From the NCBI RefSeq assembly GCF_963678635.1, contig NC_087068.1:57769896-57833895 (forward strand): a stretch of 64,000 nucleotides of DNA, given 5' to 3'. This DNA is from Symsagittifera roscoffensis (lineage: Eukaryota; Xenacoelomorpha; Acoela; Convolutidae). Below are positions 1 to 12,700 of this stretch, in pieces. Under the pieces are notes generated by a model. The model made no database searches and had not been told where the DNA came from. It saw nothing but the letters and a program-made list of their open reading frames with translations. Every line of letters starts with the position of its first letter. Position 1 is the stretch's first letter. The position numbers were made by a program, and so were the translations under genes.

Positions 1-1631
1 TTTTTTTTCAAAATTTTCAACAATTTTCAAAGTTTTAATCTACCGTTTAGGTTTTCGTTACGCAAACTATCAGGCAATTTTGACAAATGGATCGAAAAGT
101 TTCAAAGTCTCACGATGAATTTTTGCACTAATGTTTCAATGGATGTAATTAAATTATTTTAACAATCCTTAAATTTAATCACGACTGAAATCATTATATT
201 ACCGGAAACGAGTTTCACTTTGAAAAAAAAAGACTAAGCAAGAAGAAGCGCAAAATACGTTTACGAAAAAAATTAAATCAGAAAAATTAAAATTTTGGTA
301 TTTTAACCGGAACTGAAAAAGAAGCTGGGTCCTTTGCCTTACCAGTTTTGCTACAATTTTTTTTCAAGCACAGCTTAAACTCAAGAGGGCCAGCAGACAG
401 TTAGAAAACTGTCAAAGAACGCAAGAAAACAAAAATACATCCTTGTTTTTTAAATAAAGTTTTTTTCAAATAAAGATTTCTGATTGACCATTTTTAGGGA
501 CATAAGCGTTTGAGATTGAAATATAGCCAACAGACAGTTGGAAAACAGTCAATGAACGCAGGAAGACAGAAAAAAAAACAGATTTCTGAAAAGATTTCAA
601 CTTTCGAATTTTAAAGTAGAAATTTTTTAACAATCTTTGAATAACAAAAGGAAATTATGATTGAAACTTTTTCGATCAGAGGATCTTATTTTGAGAAAAC
701 GGTAAATTTTAATTCCGCTGGGTAATCTAAAAAGTAAATTTTACTTTCGAAACCAGAAATCCTTCACGTTATATCGAGCGATTTCCACATTCGTATTTGC
801 AGAGTGCAATTAACCTAACGTTCTGCAGAAGAATTCAATTTGAAGTCAAAAACTTTAGGTGTACATGAGTCTATTCATAATTGTATCATTATGTATGAAT
901 ACACATCTGTAGTGATTAAATCAAGACTTTTTTCTAGCCAAAAATATATCACCAAGACCTATATAAGAGTCTTCACTACGTTTATCGACTCCTAATAAAA
1001 ACAATCTCAATCGAGTTAGCTGGATCATCAGGTTTTGTACCCTGGAGTTGGAAAACAATCATGACCGCAAGGAAACAGAAAAAAAAACAAACGTTCGAAT
1101 TTTGTTTAAAAAAACTTATAGCCTTAAAGCTTTCTGATCTGTAACTACAATTTATACTTATTTTGATGAAATTTTTTTGATAAAAGAATTCAATTTTTGA
1201 TAAATTAACGCAGTTTGAGGAAACTGAATCAATAGTTTTATTTTTCTTTTGCACTGGGAAATTCGAAAATTTAAATCAATTTTTGGAACTAGAAGTCAAT
1301 CAAATTTTTCTTGACCTTAACCTTTTTGCTGTTCGATATTGGAGTTTGTCTTCCTTTCAAAAGAAATCCAAACTCGAAAAAGCAAATTTTACCGTGATCA
1401 AAGTTTAAGACTTTCCTGAAAAAAAAACGAAGAAACACCAAGACTTATATAAGAAAATTCACTTCGTTCAAAACAAAATCCCTTTCGAAAATAGAAGTCA
1501 ATCACGTTTTTCGTAACATAGCAATGTTGCTGTTCGAGTTTCCTTCAATTCAACAAATGCAAAAAAAATTAAAACGAGTTTAAACTAAATCAAGAACCAA
1601 GCCGTGAAAACAGAAATTTGTGAAATATCTA
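1..1631. other. AT-rich sequence downstream of ACAP, with repeat copies
   Basis: No gene is supported. Two degraded copies of the dispersed TATA-containing repeat lie at about 525-990 and 1036-1475; both end with a motif like gacctatataagag followed by cttcacta/cttcg. Long A and T runs make up the remainder. Confidence 0.6.
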
Positions 1632-2254
1632 GCCAAGAGCAAGCTAGCAATTTTTCATCAAAATGTATTGTTTTCTGTTTCCTGTTTAAAACAAACCCAT
1701 TGAGAGAAAATGAGCCTAGTGAGAATAATAACATAAGTCGTACTAGATTTTGTCGTTTTTTAAGGTTGTATAGGTATCTTTACTAGGTCCATCGGCCTTG
1801 GGTTATTCTTAGGTAAAATGCAGCAAACAATGCGCTTTGATGATGTCTTCATACCATAGGTTTGCAATTAACAAATTTTGCCGAATAAGTTCACGAAAAC
1901 GGGCGAACTTACTGGCAACAAAGCAGACCCGTTATCATACGTCCAAATTGAATTCTGACAACAGCAACGAAATTAAGAAAACCAAGTTGATTCAAATAAT
2001 CTATTGTCAAATCCTTTTACATTAAATTTCTAAACCTCGAAACCAGATGAAGACTAAACAATATTAATGAAAAAAGTATCAATTTACATTACAAAATTAA
2101 AATGATTTGATCTGTTGTGAAATTAAATATCTTTACATTACACTGCATCGATAGATTTCGAGTCAATATCTCACAGTTTGTACTTATTTCATATGGGGAT
2201 TCCTTCTGCTAGTTAGCCTCTCTTCTAACTGTGTGGTAGGGGGGATAGAAGTTA

Positions 2255-2364
2255 TTACATGTTGTTTGCGTTGCGTGACACAATTGATCTGTGGTTTTTG
2301 GTGGGCGCTCGAGCAAGCCGGGCACTTTGAGGACTGGAAGCAAATCTACTGTTGTCGGCCATTT
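2255..2364 (-). CDS. Duplicate ACAP C-terminal exon, distal copy
   Basis: Copy of 6598-6707 with the same acceptor, tail and TAA (2257-2255). Translation would give the same C terminus, so the duplication does not by itself diversify the tail. Confidence 0.65.
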
Positions 2365-2629
2365 CTGAAATGAAGAAGCTCCGATTTTAAACAAGTTAAA
2401 GGTCAAATTATTAATTGAACTAACCACATTTTGCAGTTCTCTTCTCGATAATCTCAACATAGCATAAATTTTATCTCAAATCTTCAGCAATTGGCAAGTT
2501 TCTGTTCTGTACCCCCTTTTAACGCATATTTGTGCTCATCGAAAGGAAGATAAGCTCTCGAAGATACGGCAACGTTTTCCATTACAAGTGTTTCCATTGA
2601 AAACTGCTGGGCGGACTTTAGATTCTTAC

Positions 2630-2720
2630 CAACAGGTTGGAACTTGCGCAGTGCCTGGGATATTTTGAGCACACAGAGCAGTTCTCTGTCCTGTGCTTCG
2701 GTGGCCACGTCCATCGGGGT
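2630..2720 (-). CDS. Duplicate ACAP last-ankyrin exon, distal copy
   Basis: Base-for-base copy of the 91-nt exon at 6972-7062, with the same splice sites. Its use depends on alternative splicing over the proximal terminal exon. Confidence 0.65.
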
Positions 2721-3044
2721 CTGAAAAGAACAAATCTTTGTCAGGTCTAAACTGAAACATCTTAAGCGAACATATCATTCATTTCATGCCACATTCTCAA
2801 CAATATTCGCGACCTTGAGCATCTCAATCGGTCAGAAAATAGGGCTTTCGACGTTTAACGAATTAAAATTTCCGACATTTTGTTACGAGCTGGAATGCTG
2901 AAAAACCTGATTTCCTAAATCACAATTAGAACTTAAATTAAGTCGCTCATATTCGTTGATATCAAAAACGATATCGTCTAAAAAAGGACACTTTTTCCTA
3001 AAAAAATTGTTCAACACTTTTTTGCTAAATAGCACAAAAAACAT

Positions 3045-3480
3045 AGCCAACTGACAATTGGAAAAGAGTAATGAACGTAAGGAATCTGAAAAAACACTGA
3101 CTTCTTTTTTCAAAAACCTTCGTGAATTTCGAAGAAAAAATAGATGGCCCTAAAGCTCTTTGAATTTGTAGAACAATTTATGATGGACACTTTTTTGCTA
3201 AAATTCACCCATTTTGAGAAAACTGGATCAATACGTAAAAATTTTATTTCGCTTGGAAGTCTCATAATTAATTTCCATTTTCTAAATCAGGTTTTTCGTG
3301 ACCTTTACACTTTTGCTCTTTGATAGTGGAGTTTGCCTTCCTGACAATTGAAATGCACTGAGCTTGAAAAGAAATCACATGTCAAAATGAAAATCATGAA
3401 AAAAAAAAAAAAAAAAAAATCAGCGAGACCTATATAAGAGTACTCACTACGTTAATTACTCTTATTCGATTTTTCAGAAT
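3045..3480 (+). repeat. Dispersed TATA-containing repeat, copy in distal duplicate
   Basis: The blocks recur in fixed order: atagccaactgac/attgg, taatgaacg-aagga, a Phe/Leu-like A/T stretch, gagaaaactggatcaatac, tttcg-tggaa, ttttcgtgacctttac and gacctatataagagtact. The same order is seen near 4764, 7386, 9107, 25430 and, more decayed, at 525, 1036, 13597 and 16790. Confidence 0.75.
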
Positions 3481-4763
3481 TGATTCGAACGGGAGTGTAA
3501 AAGAGCCTTGTTAATAATTGGGGTTTCTGCGATTCGCAGAGGATCGATGAAAGGCTATCCAGTCTGTTTCCTAAGAAACACGACCAAAACAAGAGTCTTC
3601 ACTTCAATCATTGACACTCAATGAAAATTGCAGAATAGTTGCTTTAGGATCTTAATCGAAAAGGTAGCGTGACAATCTTAACAGCTCAAACTTAGTTCTT
3701 TTACGATCATTTACTCACGAGTTAAAGAAACACCATAACTTATTAGGGTTTTACCCAGACTTATGGTGATTTTTTTTGGGTTCATAATTATTGCCTCACC
3801 CGCGTGCAACCATCGTATCTCAATGCGAATCTCAAACTACGTGCCTTTCGACTGATAGGTGAAAACCAATTTCTTTTAATGACGTGTTGATCATGTCAAA
3901 ACTTTGATGAGTTGGCGGCAATAATAATTTCAAGCATCGTTCAGCTACCTAAAAACGGGCTACAGCGAAGTCTAACGGCGCTCTCTCAAGTGATGCGATT
4001 TTACGAGTACTTTCATTTTCACATCATTTTTACACTAGTGGACAAAATACAACGCAAATTCAGGTTATTACAATCTGAAATGCTTTATTTCAAGGACAAT
4101 TTTGGAACAATTTTATCCAGTATTTTAACAAAAAATTTTACATCTCTGACAGCAAATGATCCAAACTACCCTCTCCGAAAGCCTCGGTTTTTGATTTGTA
4201 GCACCGGGTCTGAAAATACCAGCTTTCACAAATTTTATTAGGTTTTCTATGGGAGTGAACACTTTTTGAATAAGCCAAGTAGTAAAAGTTGAGTACGCGA
4301 TGTGAAACATTTTAACAAAAAAATTGCGTTGTTCAGTGTGACAATTCCCATTTCTCTTGTTTCTGACCATTTCACACCGTTGAAAAACTTACTACAAATG
4401 GTGAAAATGGCATTTCAGACCGTAAAAAATTGGTAAGTGCTTCAAATCAAAAACTGAACTTTCAGAGGAAGTAGTTCAAATCAATGTTCAAATCAATTAC
4501 TGTCAGTCAGTGTAAAGTTTTGATGAAATTAAAAGTAAATGTTGTACCAAATTGCCAGTAAAATTAGGTTTTTCAGAGAATAAAAAGTTAATATGAGGTT
4601 CATTTGTCACTGGTTTATCAAAACTTTTAATTGTAGTTATACGTGCTAAACGGACAATATGCGTGAGTGATGTAAAAAAAAAAGGTACTAATAGAAAAAT
4701 TTCTTCATCATGTTCATTTGCTCGCCATGCAAAACTTCTCAATCTTATGACAGCGTTGAAAAA

Positions 4764-5235
4764 TAGCCAACTGAGTTGAAAAATAGTAATGAACGCAAGG
4801 AAACTGAAAAAAACTGACTTGTTTTTTCAAAAACCTTCTTGAATGTCGAAGAAAAAAAATAGATGTCCCTTACGCTCTTTGACTTTATAGAATAATTTAT
4901 GACAGACACTTTTTGTTAAAATTAAACCAATGTGAGAAAAGTGGATCAACAGGCAAAACTTTAATTTCGCTGGGAAATCTGATAATTAATTTCCATTTTC
5001 GAAATTAGAAGTCGATCACGTTTTTTGTGACCTTTACACTTTTGCTGTTCGATAGTTAGATAGAGTTAGAGTTCCTTTTAACAATGGAAATGCACTGAAT
5101 TTGAAAAGAAATCACAAGTCAAACCGCGAAACATCAAAATTGAGAGTGAACAATGTTTATGACTTTTTCCTGAAAAAACCATCAGCAAGACCTATATAAG
5201 AGTACTCACTACGTTCATTACTCTTATTCAATTTT
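4764..5235 (+). repeat. Dispersed TATA-containing repeat, second copy in distal duplicate
   Basis: Starts atagccaactgagttg, ends with gacctatataagagtactcactacgtt. It is diverged from the copy at 3045-3480 but colinear with it. Confidence 0.75.
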
Positions 5236-5344
5236 TCAGCATTGATTCGAACGGGAGTGTAAAAGAGCCTTGTTAATAATTGGGGTTTCTGCGATTCGCA
5301 GAGCATCGATGAAAGGCTATCCATTCTGTCTAAGAATAGTCAGT

Positions 5345-5591
5345 TTCTTTTATTTCCCCACGATCTAGACTGATTTATACTGTTGAGCAAGGATTTTCTT
5401 TTGCGCCCAGAATTTTCACGTGGTACCACTATTGCAGCCGGAATCGGTCAGGCTGTGGTAGACCTGAAGCTAGAGGTCAAATCAGCGCTCATCCTCACAC
5501 ATTAATTATCATTGGCTTGGCAGGGGATCGATTACACGATCTAACACTCTTGAATTGAGTGCCTTAGACCAGTATGCTAAAAGCCTAAAAG
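5345..5591 (-). repeat. tRNA-derived SINE-like unit, distal copy
   Basis: On the minus strand the unit opens with a tRNA-like head. A box-A match (tagcatactgg) lies near 5583-5573, an anticodon-arm-like inverted repeat (actcaattcaagagt) follows, and a box-B-like aatcgatcccc lies near 5530. About 180 bp of body follows. This resembles a Pol III SINE in the intron. The head does not fold as a full tRNA. Confidence 0.55.
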
Positions 5592-5604
5592 AGCCTTGTT
5601 ATAC

Positions 5605-5775
5605 CTTTTCGTCCATGTCTAATGCGTGTGGATCTGCGCCGTGGTTGAGAAGGAGACAGGCTACCATTCGGTTGCTGTTCATGCAGGCGTAGTGGAGAGA
5701 AGTGCGACCCAAGGAGTCCACTGAGTCGATGTCTGCACCCTGCTGCATCAACAGCTCACAACACGTCAGCTTGCC
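5605..5775 (-). CDS. Duplicate ACAP ankyrin exon, distal copy
   Basis: Same 171-nt exon as 9949-10119 with intact acceptor and donor and no stop. One change turns the conserved ankyrin turn TPLH into TSLH. Because the exon is phase 0 on both sides it could splice after the proximal copy and add 57 residues (about two repeats) in frame. It lies beyond the stop of the proximal last exon, so it is used only if exons 6972-7062 and 6598-6707 are skipped. Confidence 0.7.
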
Positions 5776-6597
5776 CTATACAAAAACACACAAGTGATCA
5801 AGTGAGCACAGATCAATATTTTGATAACTGTATTTTGACAACTTGCAAAAGGAACATTTATCGGAAAAAGGTAGAGCGAAAAAAATTTACTTAATTTAAA
5901 CTTTCATTTAAATTTCAATTCATTTAAATTTAAAAAAAATGATTCCACTCAATTCAAATGAAAAAATCCAAAATGCCAAGAGCAAGCTAGCAATTTTTCA
6001 TCAAAATGTATTGGTTTCTGTTTCCTGTTTAAAACAAACCCATTGAGAGAAAATGAGCCTAGTGAGAATAATAACATAAGTCGTACTAGATTTTGTCGTT
6101 TTTTAAGGTTGTATAGGTATCTTTACTAGGTCCATCGGCCTTGGGTTATTCTTAGGTAAAATGCAGCAAACAATGCGCTTTGATGATGTCTTCATACCAT
6201 AGGTTTGCAATTAACAAATTTTGCCGAATAAGTTCACGAAAACGGGCGAACTTACTGGCAACAAAGCAGACCCGTTATCATACGTCCAAATTGAATTCTG
6301 ACAACAGCAACGAAATTAAGAAAACCAAGTTGATTCAAATAATCTATTGTCAAATCCTTTTACATTAAATTTCTAAACCTCGAAACCAGATGAAGACTAA
6401 ACAATATTAATGAAAAAAGTATCAATTTACATTACAAAATTAAAATGATTTGATCTGTTGTGAAATTAAATATCTTTACATTACACTGCATCGATAGATT
6501 TCGAGTCAATATCTCACAGTTTGTACTTATTTCATATGGGGATTCCTTATGCTAGTTAGCCTCTCTTCTAACTGTGTGGTAGGGGGGATAGAAGTTA

Positions 6598-6707
6598 TTA
6601 CATGTTGTTTGCGTTGCGTGACACAATTGATCTGTGGTTTTTGGTGGGCGCTCGAGCAAGCCGGGCACTTTGAGGACTGGAAGCAAATCTACTGTTGTCG
6701 GCCATTT
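6598..6707 (-). CDS. ACAP exon 20 (C-terminal tail and stop), proximal copy
   Basis: Acceptor catttcag, then the codon split G/AA is completed and a polar, basic tail of 35 residues (starting MADNSRFASSPQ) runs to TAA at 6600-6598. Phase agreement with the previous exon supports this as the true C terminus. Confidence 0.75.
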
Positions 6708-9700
6708 CTGAAATGAAGCAGCTCCGATTTTAAACAAGTTAAAGGTCAAATTATTAATTGAACTAACCACATTTTGCAGTTCTCTTCTCGATAATCTCAA
6801 CATAGCATAAATTTTATCTCAAATCTTCAGCAATTGGCAAGTTTCTGTTTTGTACCCCCTTTTAACGCATATTTGTGCTCATCGAAAGGAAGATAAGCTC
6901 TCGAAGATACGGCAACGTTTCCATTACAAGTGTTTCCATTGAAAACTGCTGGGCGGACTTTAGATTCTTACCAACAGGTTGGAACTTGCGCAGTGCCTGG
7001 GATATTTTGAGCACACAGAGCAGTTCTCTGTCCTGTGCTTCGGTGGCCACGTCCATCGGGGTCTGAAAAGAACAAATCTTTGTCAGGTCTAAACTGAAAC
7101 ATCTTAAGCGAACATATCATTCATTTCATGCCACATTCTCAACAATATTCGCGACCTTGAGCATCTCAATCGGTCAGAAAATAGGGCTTTCGACGTTTAA
7201 CGAATTAAAATTTCCGACATTTTGTTACGAGCTGGAATGCTGAAAAACCTGATTTCCTAAATCACAATTAGAACTTAAATTAACTCGCTCATATTCGTTG
7301 ATATCAAAAACGATATCGTCTAAAAAAGGACACTTTTTCCTAAAAAAATTGTTCAACACTTTTTTGCTATATAGCACAAAAAACATAGCCAACTGACAGT
7401 TGGAAAAGAGTAATGAACGTAAGGAATCTGAAAAAACACTGACTTCTTTTTTCAAAAACCTTCGTGAATTTCGAAGAAAAAATAGATGGCCCTAAAGCTC
7501 TTTGAATTTGTAGAACAATTTATGATGGACACTTTTTTGCTAAAATTCACCCATTTTGAGAAAACTGGATCAATACGTAAAAATTTTATTTCGCTTGGAA
7601 GTCTCATAATTAATTTCCATTTTCTAAATCAGGTTTTTCGTGACCTTTACACTTTTGATCTTTGATAGTGGAGTTTGCCTTCCTGACAATTGAAATGCAC
7701 TGAGCTTGAAAAGAAATCACATGTCAAAATGAAAATCATGAAAAAAAAAACAAAAAAAATCAGCGAGACCTATATAAGAGTACTCACTACGTTAATTACT
7801 CTTATTCGATTTTTCAGAATTGATTCGAACGGGAGTGTAAAAGAGCCTTGTTAATAATTGGGGTTTCTGCGATTCGCAGAGGATCGATGAAAGGCTATCC
7901 AGTCTGTTTCCTAAGAAACACGACCAAAACAAGAGTCTTCACTTCAATCATTGACACTCAATGAAAATTGCAGAATAGTTGCTTTAGGATCTTAATCGAA
8001 AAGGTAGCGTGACAATCTTAACAGCTCAAACTTAGTTCTTTTACGATCATTTACTCACGAGTTAAAGAAACACCATAACTTATTAGGGTTTTACCCAGAC
8101 TTATGGTGATTTTTTTTGGGTTCATAATTATTGCCTCACCCGCGTGCAACCATCGTATCTCAATGTGAATCTCAAACTACGTGCCTTTCGACTGATAGGT
8201 GAAAACCAATTTCTTTTAATGACGTGTTGATCATGTCAAAACTTTGATGAGTTGGCGGCAATAATAATTTCAAGCATCGTTCAGCTACCTAAAAACGGGC
8301 TACAGCGAAGTCTAACGGCGCTCTCTCAAGTGATGCGATTTTACGAGTACTTTCATTTTCACATCATTTTTACACTAGTGGACAAAATACAACGCAAATT
8401 CAGGTTATTACAATCTGAAATGCTTTATTTCAAGGACAATTTTGGAACAATTTTATCCAGTATTTTAACAAAAAATTTTACATCTCTGACAGCAAATGAT
8501 CCAAACTACCCTCTCCGAAAGCCTCGGTTTTTGATTTGTAGCATCGGGTCTGAAAATACCAGCTTTCACAAATTTTATTAGGTTTTCTATGGGAGTGAAC
8601 ACTTTTTGAATAAGCCAAGTAGTAAAAGTTGAGTACGCGATGTGAAACATTTTAACAAAAAAATTTCGTTGTTCAGTGTGACAACGTTTCCCATTTCTCT
8701 TGTTTCTGACCATTTCACACCGTTGAAAAACTTACTACAAATGGTGAAAATGGCATTTCAGACCGTAAAAAATTGGTAAGTGCTTCAAATCAAAAACTGA
8801 AACTTTCAGAGGAGGTAGTTCAAATCAATGTTCAAATCAATTACTGTCAGTCAGTGTAAAGTTTTGATGAAATTAAAAGTAAATGTTGTACCAAATTGCC
8901 AGTAAAATTAGGTTTTTCAGAGAATAAAAAGTTAATATGAGGTTCATTTGTCACTGGTTTATCAAAACTTTTAATTGTAGTTATACGTGCTAAACGGACA
9001 ATATGCGTGAGTGATGTAAAAAAAAAAGGTACTAATAGAAAAATTTCTTCATCATGTTCATTTGCTCGCCATGCAAAACTTCTCAATCTTATGACAGCGT
9101 TGAAAAATAGCCAACTGAGTTGAAAAATAGTAATGAACGCAAGGAAACTGAAAAAAACTGACTTGTTTTTTCAAAAACCTTCTTGAATGTCGAAGAAAAA
9201 AAATAGATGTCCCTTACGCTCTTTGACTTTATAGAATAATTTATGACAGACACTTTTTGTTAAAATTAAACCAATGTGAGAGAAGTGGATCAACAGGCAA
9301 AACTTTAATTTCGCTGGGAAATCTGATAATTAATTTCCATTTTCGAAATTAGAAGTCGATCACGTTTTTTGTGACCTTTACACTTTTGCTGTTCGATAGT
9401 TAGATAGAGTTAGAGTTCCTTTTAACAATGGAAATGCACTGAATTTGAAAAGAAATCACAAGTCAAACCGCGAAACATCAAAATTGAGAGTGAACAATGT
9501 TTATGACTTTTTCCTGAAAAAACCATCAGCAAGACCTATATAAGAGTACTCACTACGTTCATTACTCTTATTCAATTTTTCAGCATTGATTCGAACGGGA
9601 GTGTAAAAGAGCCTTGTTAATAATTGGGGTTTCTGCGATTCGCAGAGCATCGATGAAAGGCTATCCATTCTGTCTAAGAATAGTCAGTTTCTTTTATTTC

Positions 9701-12700
9701 CCCACGATCTAGACTGATTTATACTGTTGAGCAAGGATTTTCTTTTGCGCCCAGAATTTTCACGTGGTACCACTATTGCAGCCGGAATCGGTCAGGCTGT
9801 GGTAGACCTGAAGCTAGAGGTCAAATCAGCGCTCATCCTCACACATTAATTATCATTGGCTTGGCAGGGGATCGATTACACGATCTAACACTCTTGAATT
9901 GAGTGCCTTAAACCAGTATGCTAAAAGCCTAAAAGAGCCTTGCTATACCTTTTCGTCCATGTCTAATGCGTGTGGATCTGCGCCGTGGTTGAGAAGGAGA
10001 CAGGCTACCATTCGGTTGCTGTTCATGCAGGCGTAGTGGAGAGGAGTGCGACCCAAGGAGTCCACTGAGTCGATGTCTGCACCCTGCTGCATCAACAGCT
10101 CACAACACGTCAGCTTGCCCTATACAAAAACACACAAGTGATCAAGTGAGCACAGATCAATATTTCGATAACTGTATTTTGACAACTTGCAAAAGGAACA
10201 TTTATCGGAAAAAGGTAGAGCGAAAAAAAAATTACTTAATTTAAACTTTCATTTAAATTTCAATTCATTTAAATGTAAAAGAATGATTCCACTCAATTCA
10301 AATGAAAAAATTTTATTTGAAATTGAGCAATTTATATTGAATACGACAAAATTTCGAAAACGACAAGATGAAGTTTAGTTGCAAATAGACATAGAATTTT
10401 TTCGAGCATGTCTATTTGCAACTAATTTTTTTTCCAAAATTGCAAACAGTACCTAAAATTGGCAAAAAACTGCTTAAAAACAGACTCTAGAAAAATTTAA
10501 ATTACTAGAGAAATTTAAATAGTTTCAGAAAAATTTAAACTCTTGCCAACAAATTTTTTTGAACAATTTAAATTCAAATTTTTATTTTTTTAAAATTGAT
10601 ACACTGCCAAACACTCAATACTTCTTTAAGCTATTTTGCTTTTTTAAATTCTTTACTTTTTTTGAAAAGACAACTTAGGTAGGAACTTTCTGTGCTACTT
10701 GAATTGGGTCACTCTGGCCATTAATATATTTTCACTATTACATAACTTACCCCGAATGTGGCATTGTGGAGTGACGTCATGTTGTCACTCTTTTCATTTT
10801 TCCAGTTCACATCCGCCCCCTGCGATATGTACTGCAGAATTAGACCCACGTCACAGCTCTCTGAAACAGTTCCCATTTTCAACACCCTCCCCCTTCTAAG
10901 TCCAAGCTCAGAGGCTTCATGTTCGAAATGCTGATTCTAGTTTTTAAGTCATTTCTACTAGTTTTAAATTCAAGTTTCATTCAATATTCGTGATTTTAGA
11001 CTTGATTTCCATTCTTTTACTTTTACAGACATAAACTCACGAGATAAATGCAATTGATAAGTTCGAACAAATTTTGTCTCCTCTCGTAATAGGCCGGATG
11101 CAATCTTAAGCAACCAAGTCTGTTCTGAAGGGAGCTGAAACGGTTTACGGAAACTATATCCGACTACGATAATTCATAGGCGTTCTTGGTTTCCACTCTT
11201 TAAATTTCTATGGAACGCCATTTCCCATATCACTGAAGTTGCCTGTGCACCCCTGAGCCGTAGAGCTCCATTTGCCGCGATTCAGAAAATCAACAGGCAA
11301 CAAATTGTTAGTCTTTATAGCTTCGAGGGAAGTTTGTTCCCAAACTTGCAGGAACTCTTGCTCTCTTCTCTTCACTTCAAACTCTGGACCTACTTGGCGG
11401 GATTCGACTCAACTCATTGTACAGAGTGCTCTCAAAAATTACTGCCACTGATATTCTAACTGATAAAAATGAATGCAAGAAACCGATATTTTCCGTGAAA
11501 AAGAATTTTTTTTTTCATTTTTTTGACAAATGATAACATGATACAAACAGAGGATGTTTCGGAAATATATATTTTAAAAATTTTCATTCACATTTTTTTC
11601 GGAAAATTTTTGGTTCAGAAATTTTTTTGTCAGATAAGCTGCTGATATTACCTGAAAAACTCTTGCTGAGTAAACCTGCTAGGATTTTTGATGAATTAGT
11701 GATCAAGTGCGGTAAAATAAATTGGCACTGATATTGATTTGTAGGCACTGCGGACAGTGACAGTTCACGCTTCGCACTGACCGTACAGATACCGTGGCCA
11801 CCTTGCGTATTACATGACTGTGCCATCGCAAATTATTCTTTTCTATCTGCTCAATGAAATCATCAGTAATCGCATTAAAGCTACGGATCTACATTTTTCA
11901 GCCAACGAGAATCTGCACATCGAAGAAATCATTTTTCATTCCGTGCTGGAGGACGTTGAAAGTTGGTTTCCAATCTTTGAATCGATTGATTCAATTCATA
12001 AATACAAGTGTTTTTTTAATTCAAAACGAAAATTTAAAAAACTGACTCAAGTGACTGAATATCATTCTGCTCACTTTTCAATACTGTTTGCGACAACCGA
12101 CCAGATCATTCAATCGGTTCATGAAGTTTTGTCAAACTGTATGAGAAATGATGATCTGACCTGAGTTCACAACAGAGAACAGTTTGTGACTGGGGTTGAA
12201 GTTCTGCACGTCTCCTTGACTGAGATGTCTCACAAACCGCTGCTCCACATATTTACCCAAAATCCATTTCTCACGCGTCACCCTGAAACACATCAGAGAG
12301 TCTAATTTCAAGAAAAACTTCAATTATGATGAAAAAAACTAAAATTTGGTTACAAAACGATGAGGCCAGCAGACCCAAAACGGTCAGTTAATCCCAATTA
12401 TTTCAATCCAGCCAAAATTTCGACAAAGACGAGCTCAATTCGCACTCCGTTCAACTGAACCACTTGAAGTAACGGATTGAGATGCAACTCTCGCAACAAG
12501 GGCATTCAGACAATATAGAAGGTAGACAACCACGTACAAGCTATGATACTCCAGTACTAATATGGGGGGGGGGGAGGGGGGAGTGGGGAGAGGGTAATTA
12601 AGTAACTCGATGGTACAGTCACCAGAAGTGGGACTTTATGCAGAACATTACGAGGCCAATCTGTGCACTGGATAGGCACACAATTTGGTGTCTGTACGCT

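Larger units (their letters stand above)
1632..5974. repeat. 4.34-kb tandem duplication, distal copy
   Basis: The sequence from 1632 recurs from 5975 with an offset of 4,340-4,344 throughout, with only scattered substitutions and 1-3-nt indels. This is the downstream copy relative to the minus-strand ACAP gene. It holds one ankyrin exon, the last ankyrin exon, the C-terminal exon, two copies of the dispersed TATA-containing repeat and a SINE-like unit. Confidence 0.95.
5975..10311. repeat. 4.34-kb tandem duplication, proximal copy
   Basis: Head-to-tail partner of 1632-5974. Homology stops at the aaaaaat near 10311, which equals the point in the first copy just before the second begins. This is the copy used by the main transcript model. 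The high identity points to a recent duplication or an uncollapsed assembly repeat. Confidence 0.95.

Noticed and set aside
3912-4370. 109- and 81-codon frames, repeated at 8252-8713
   Set aside because: Both are in the duplicated intron segment, overlap on opposite strands and match nothing; conservation comes from the tandem duplication.
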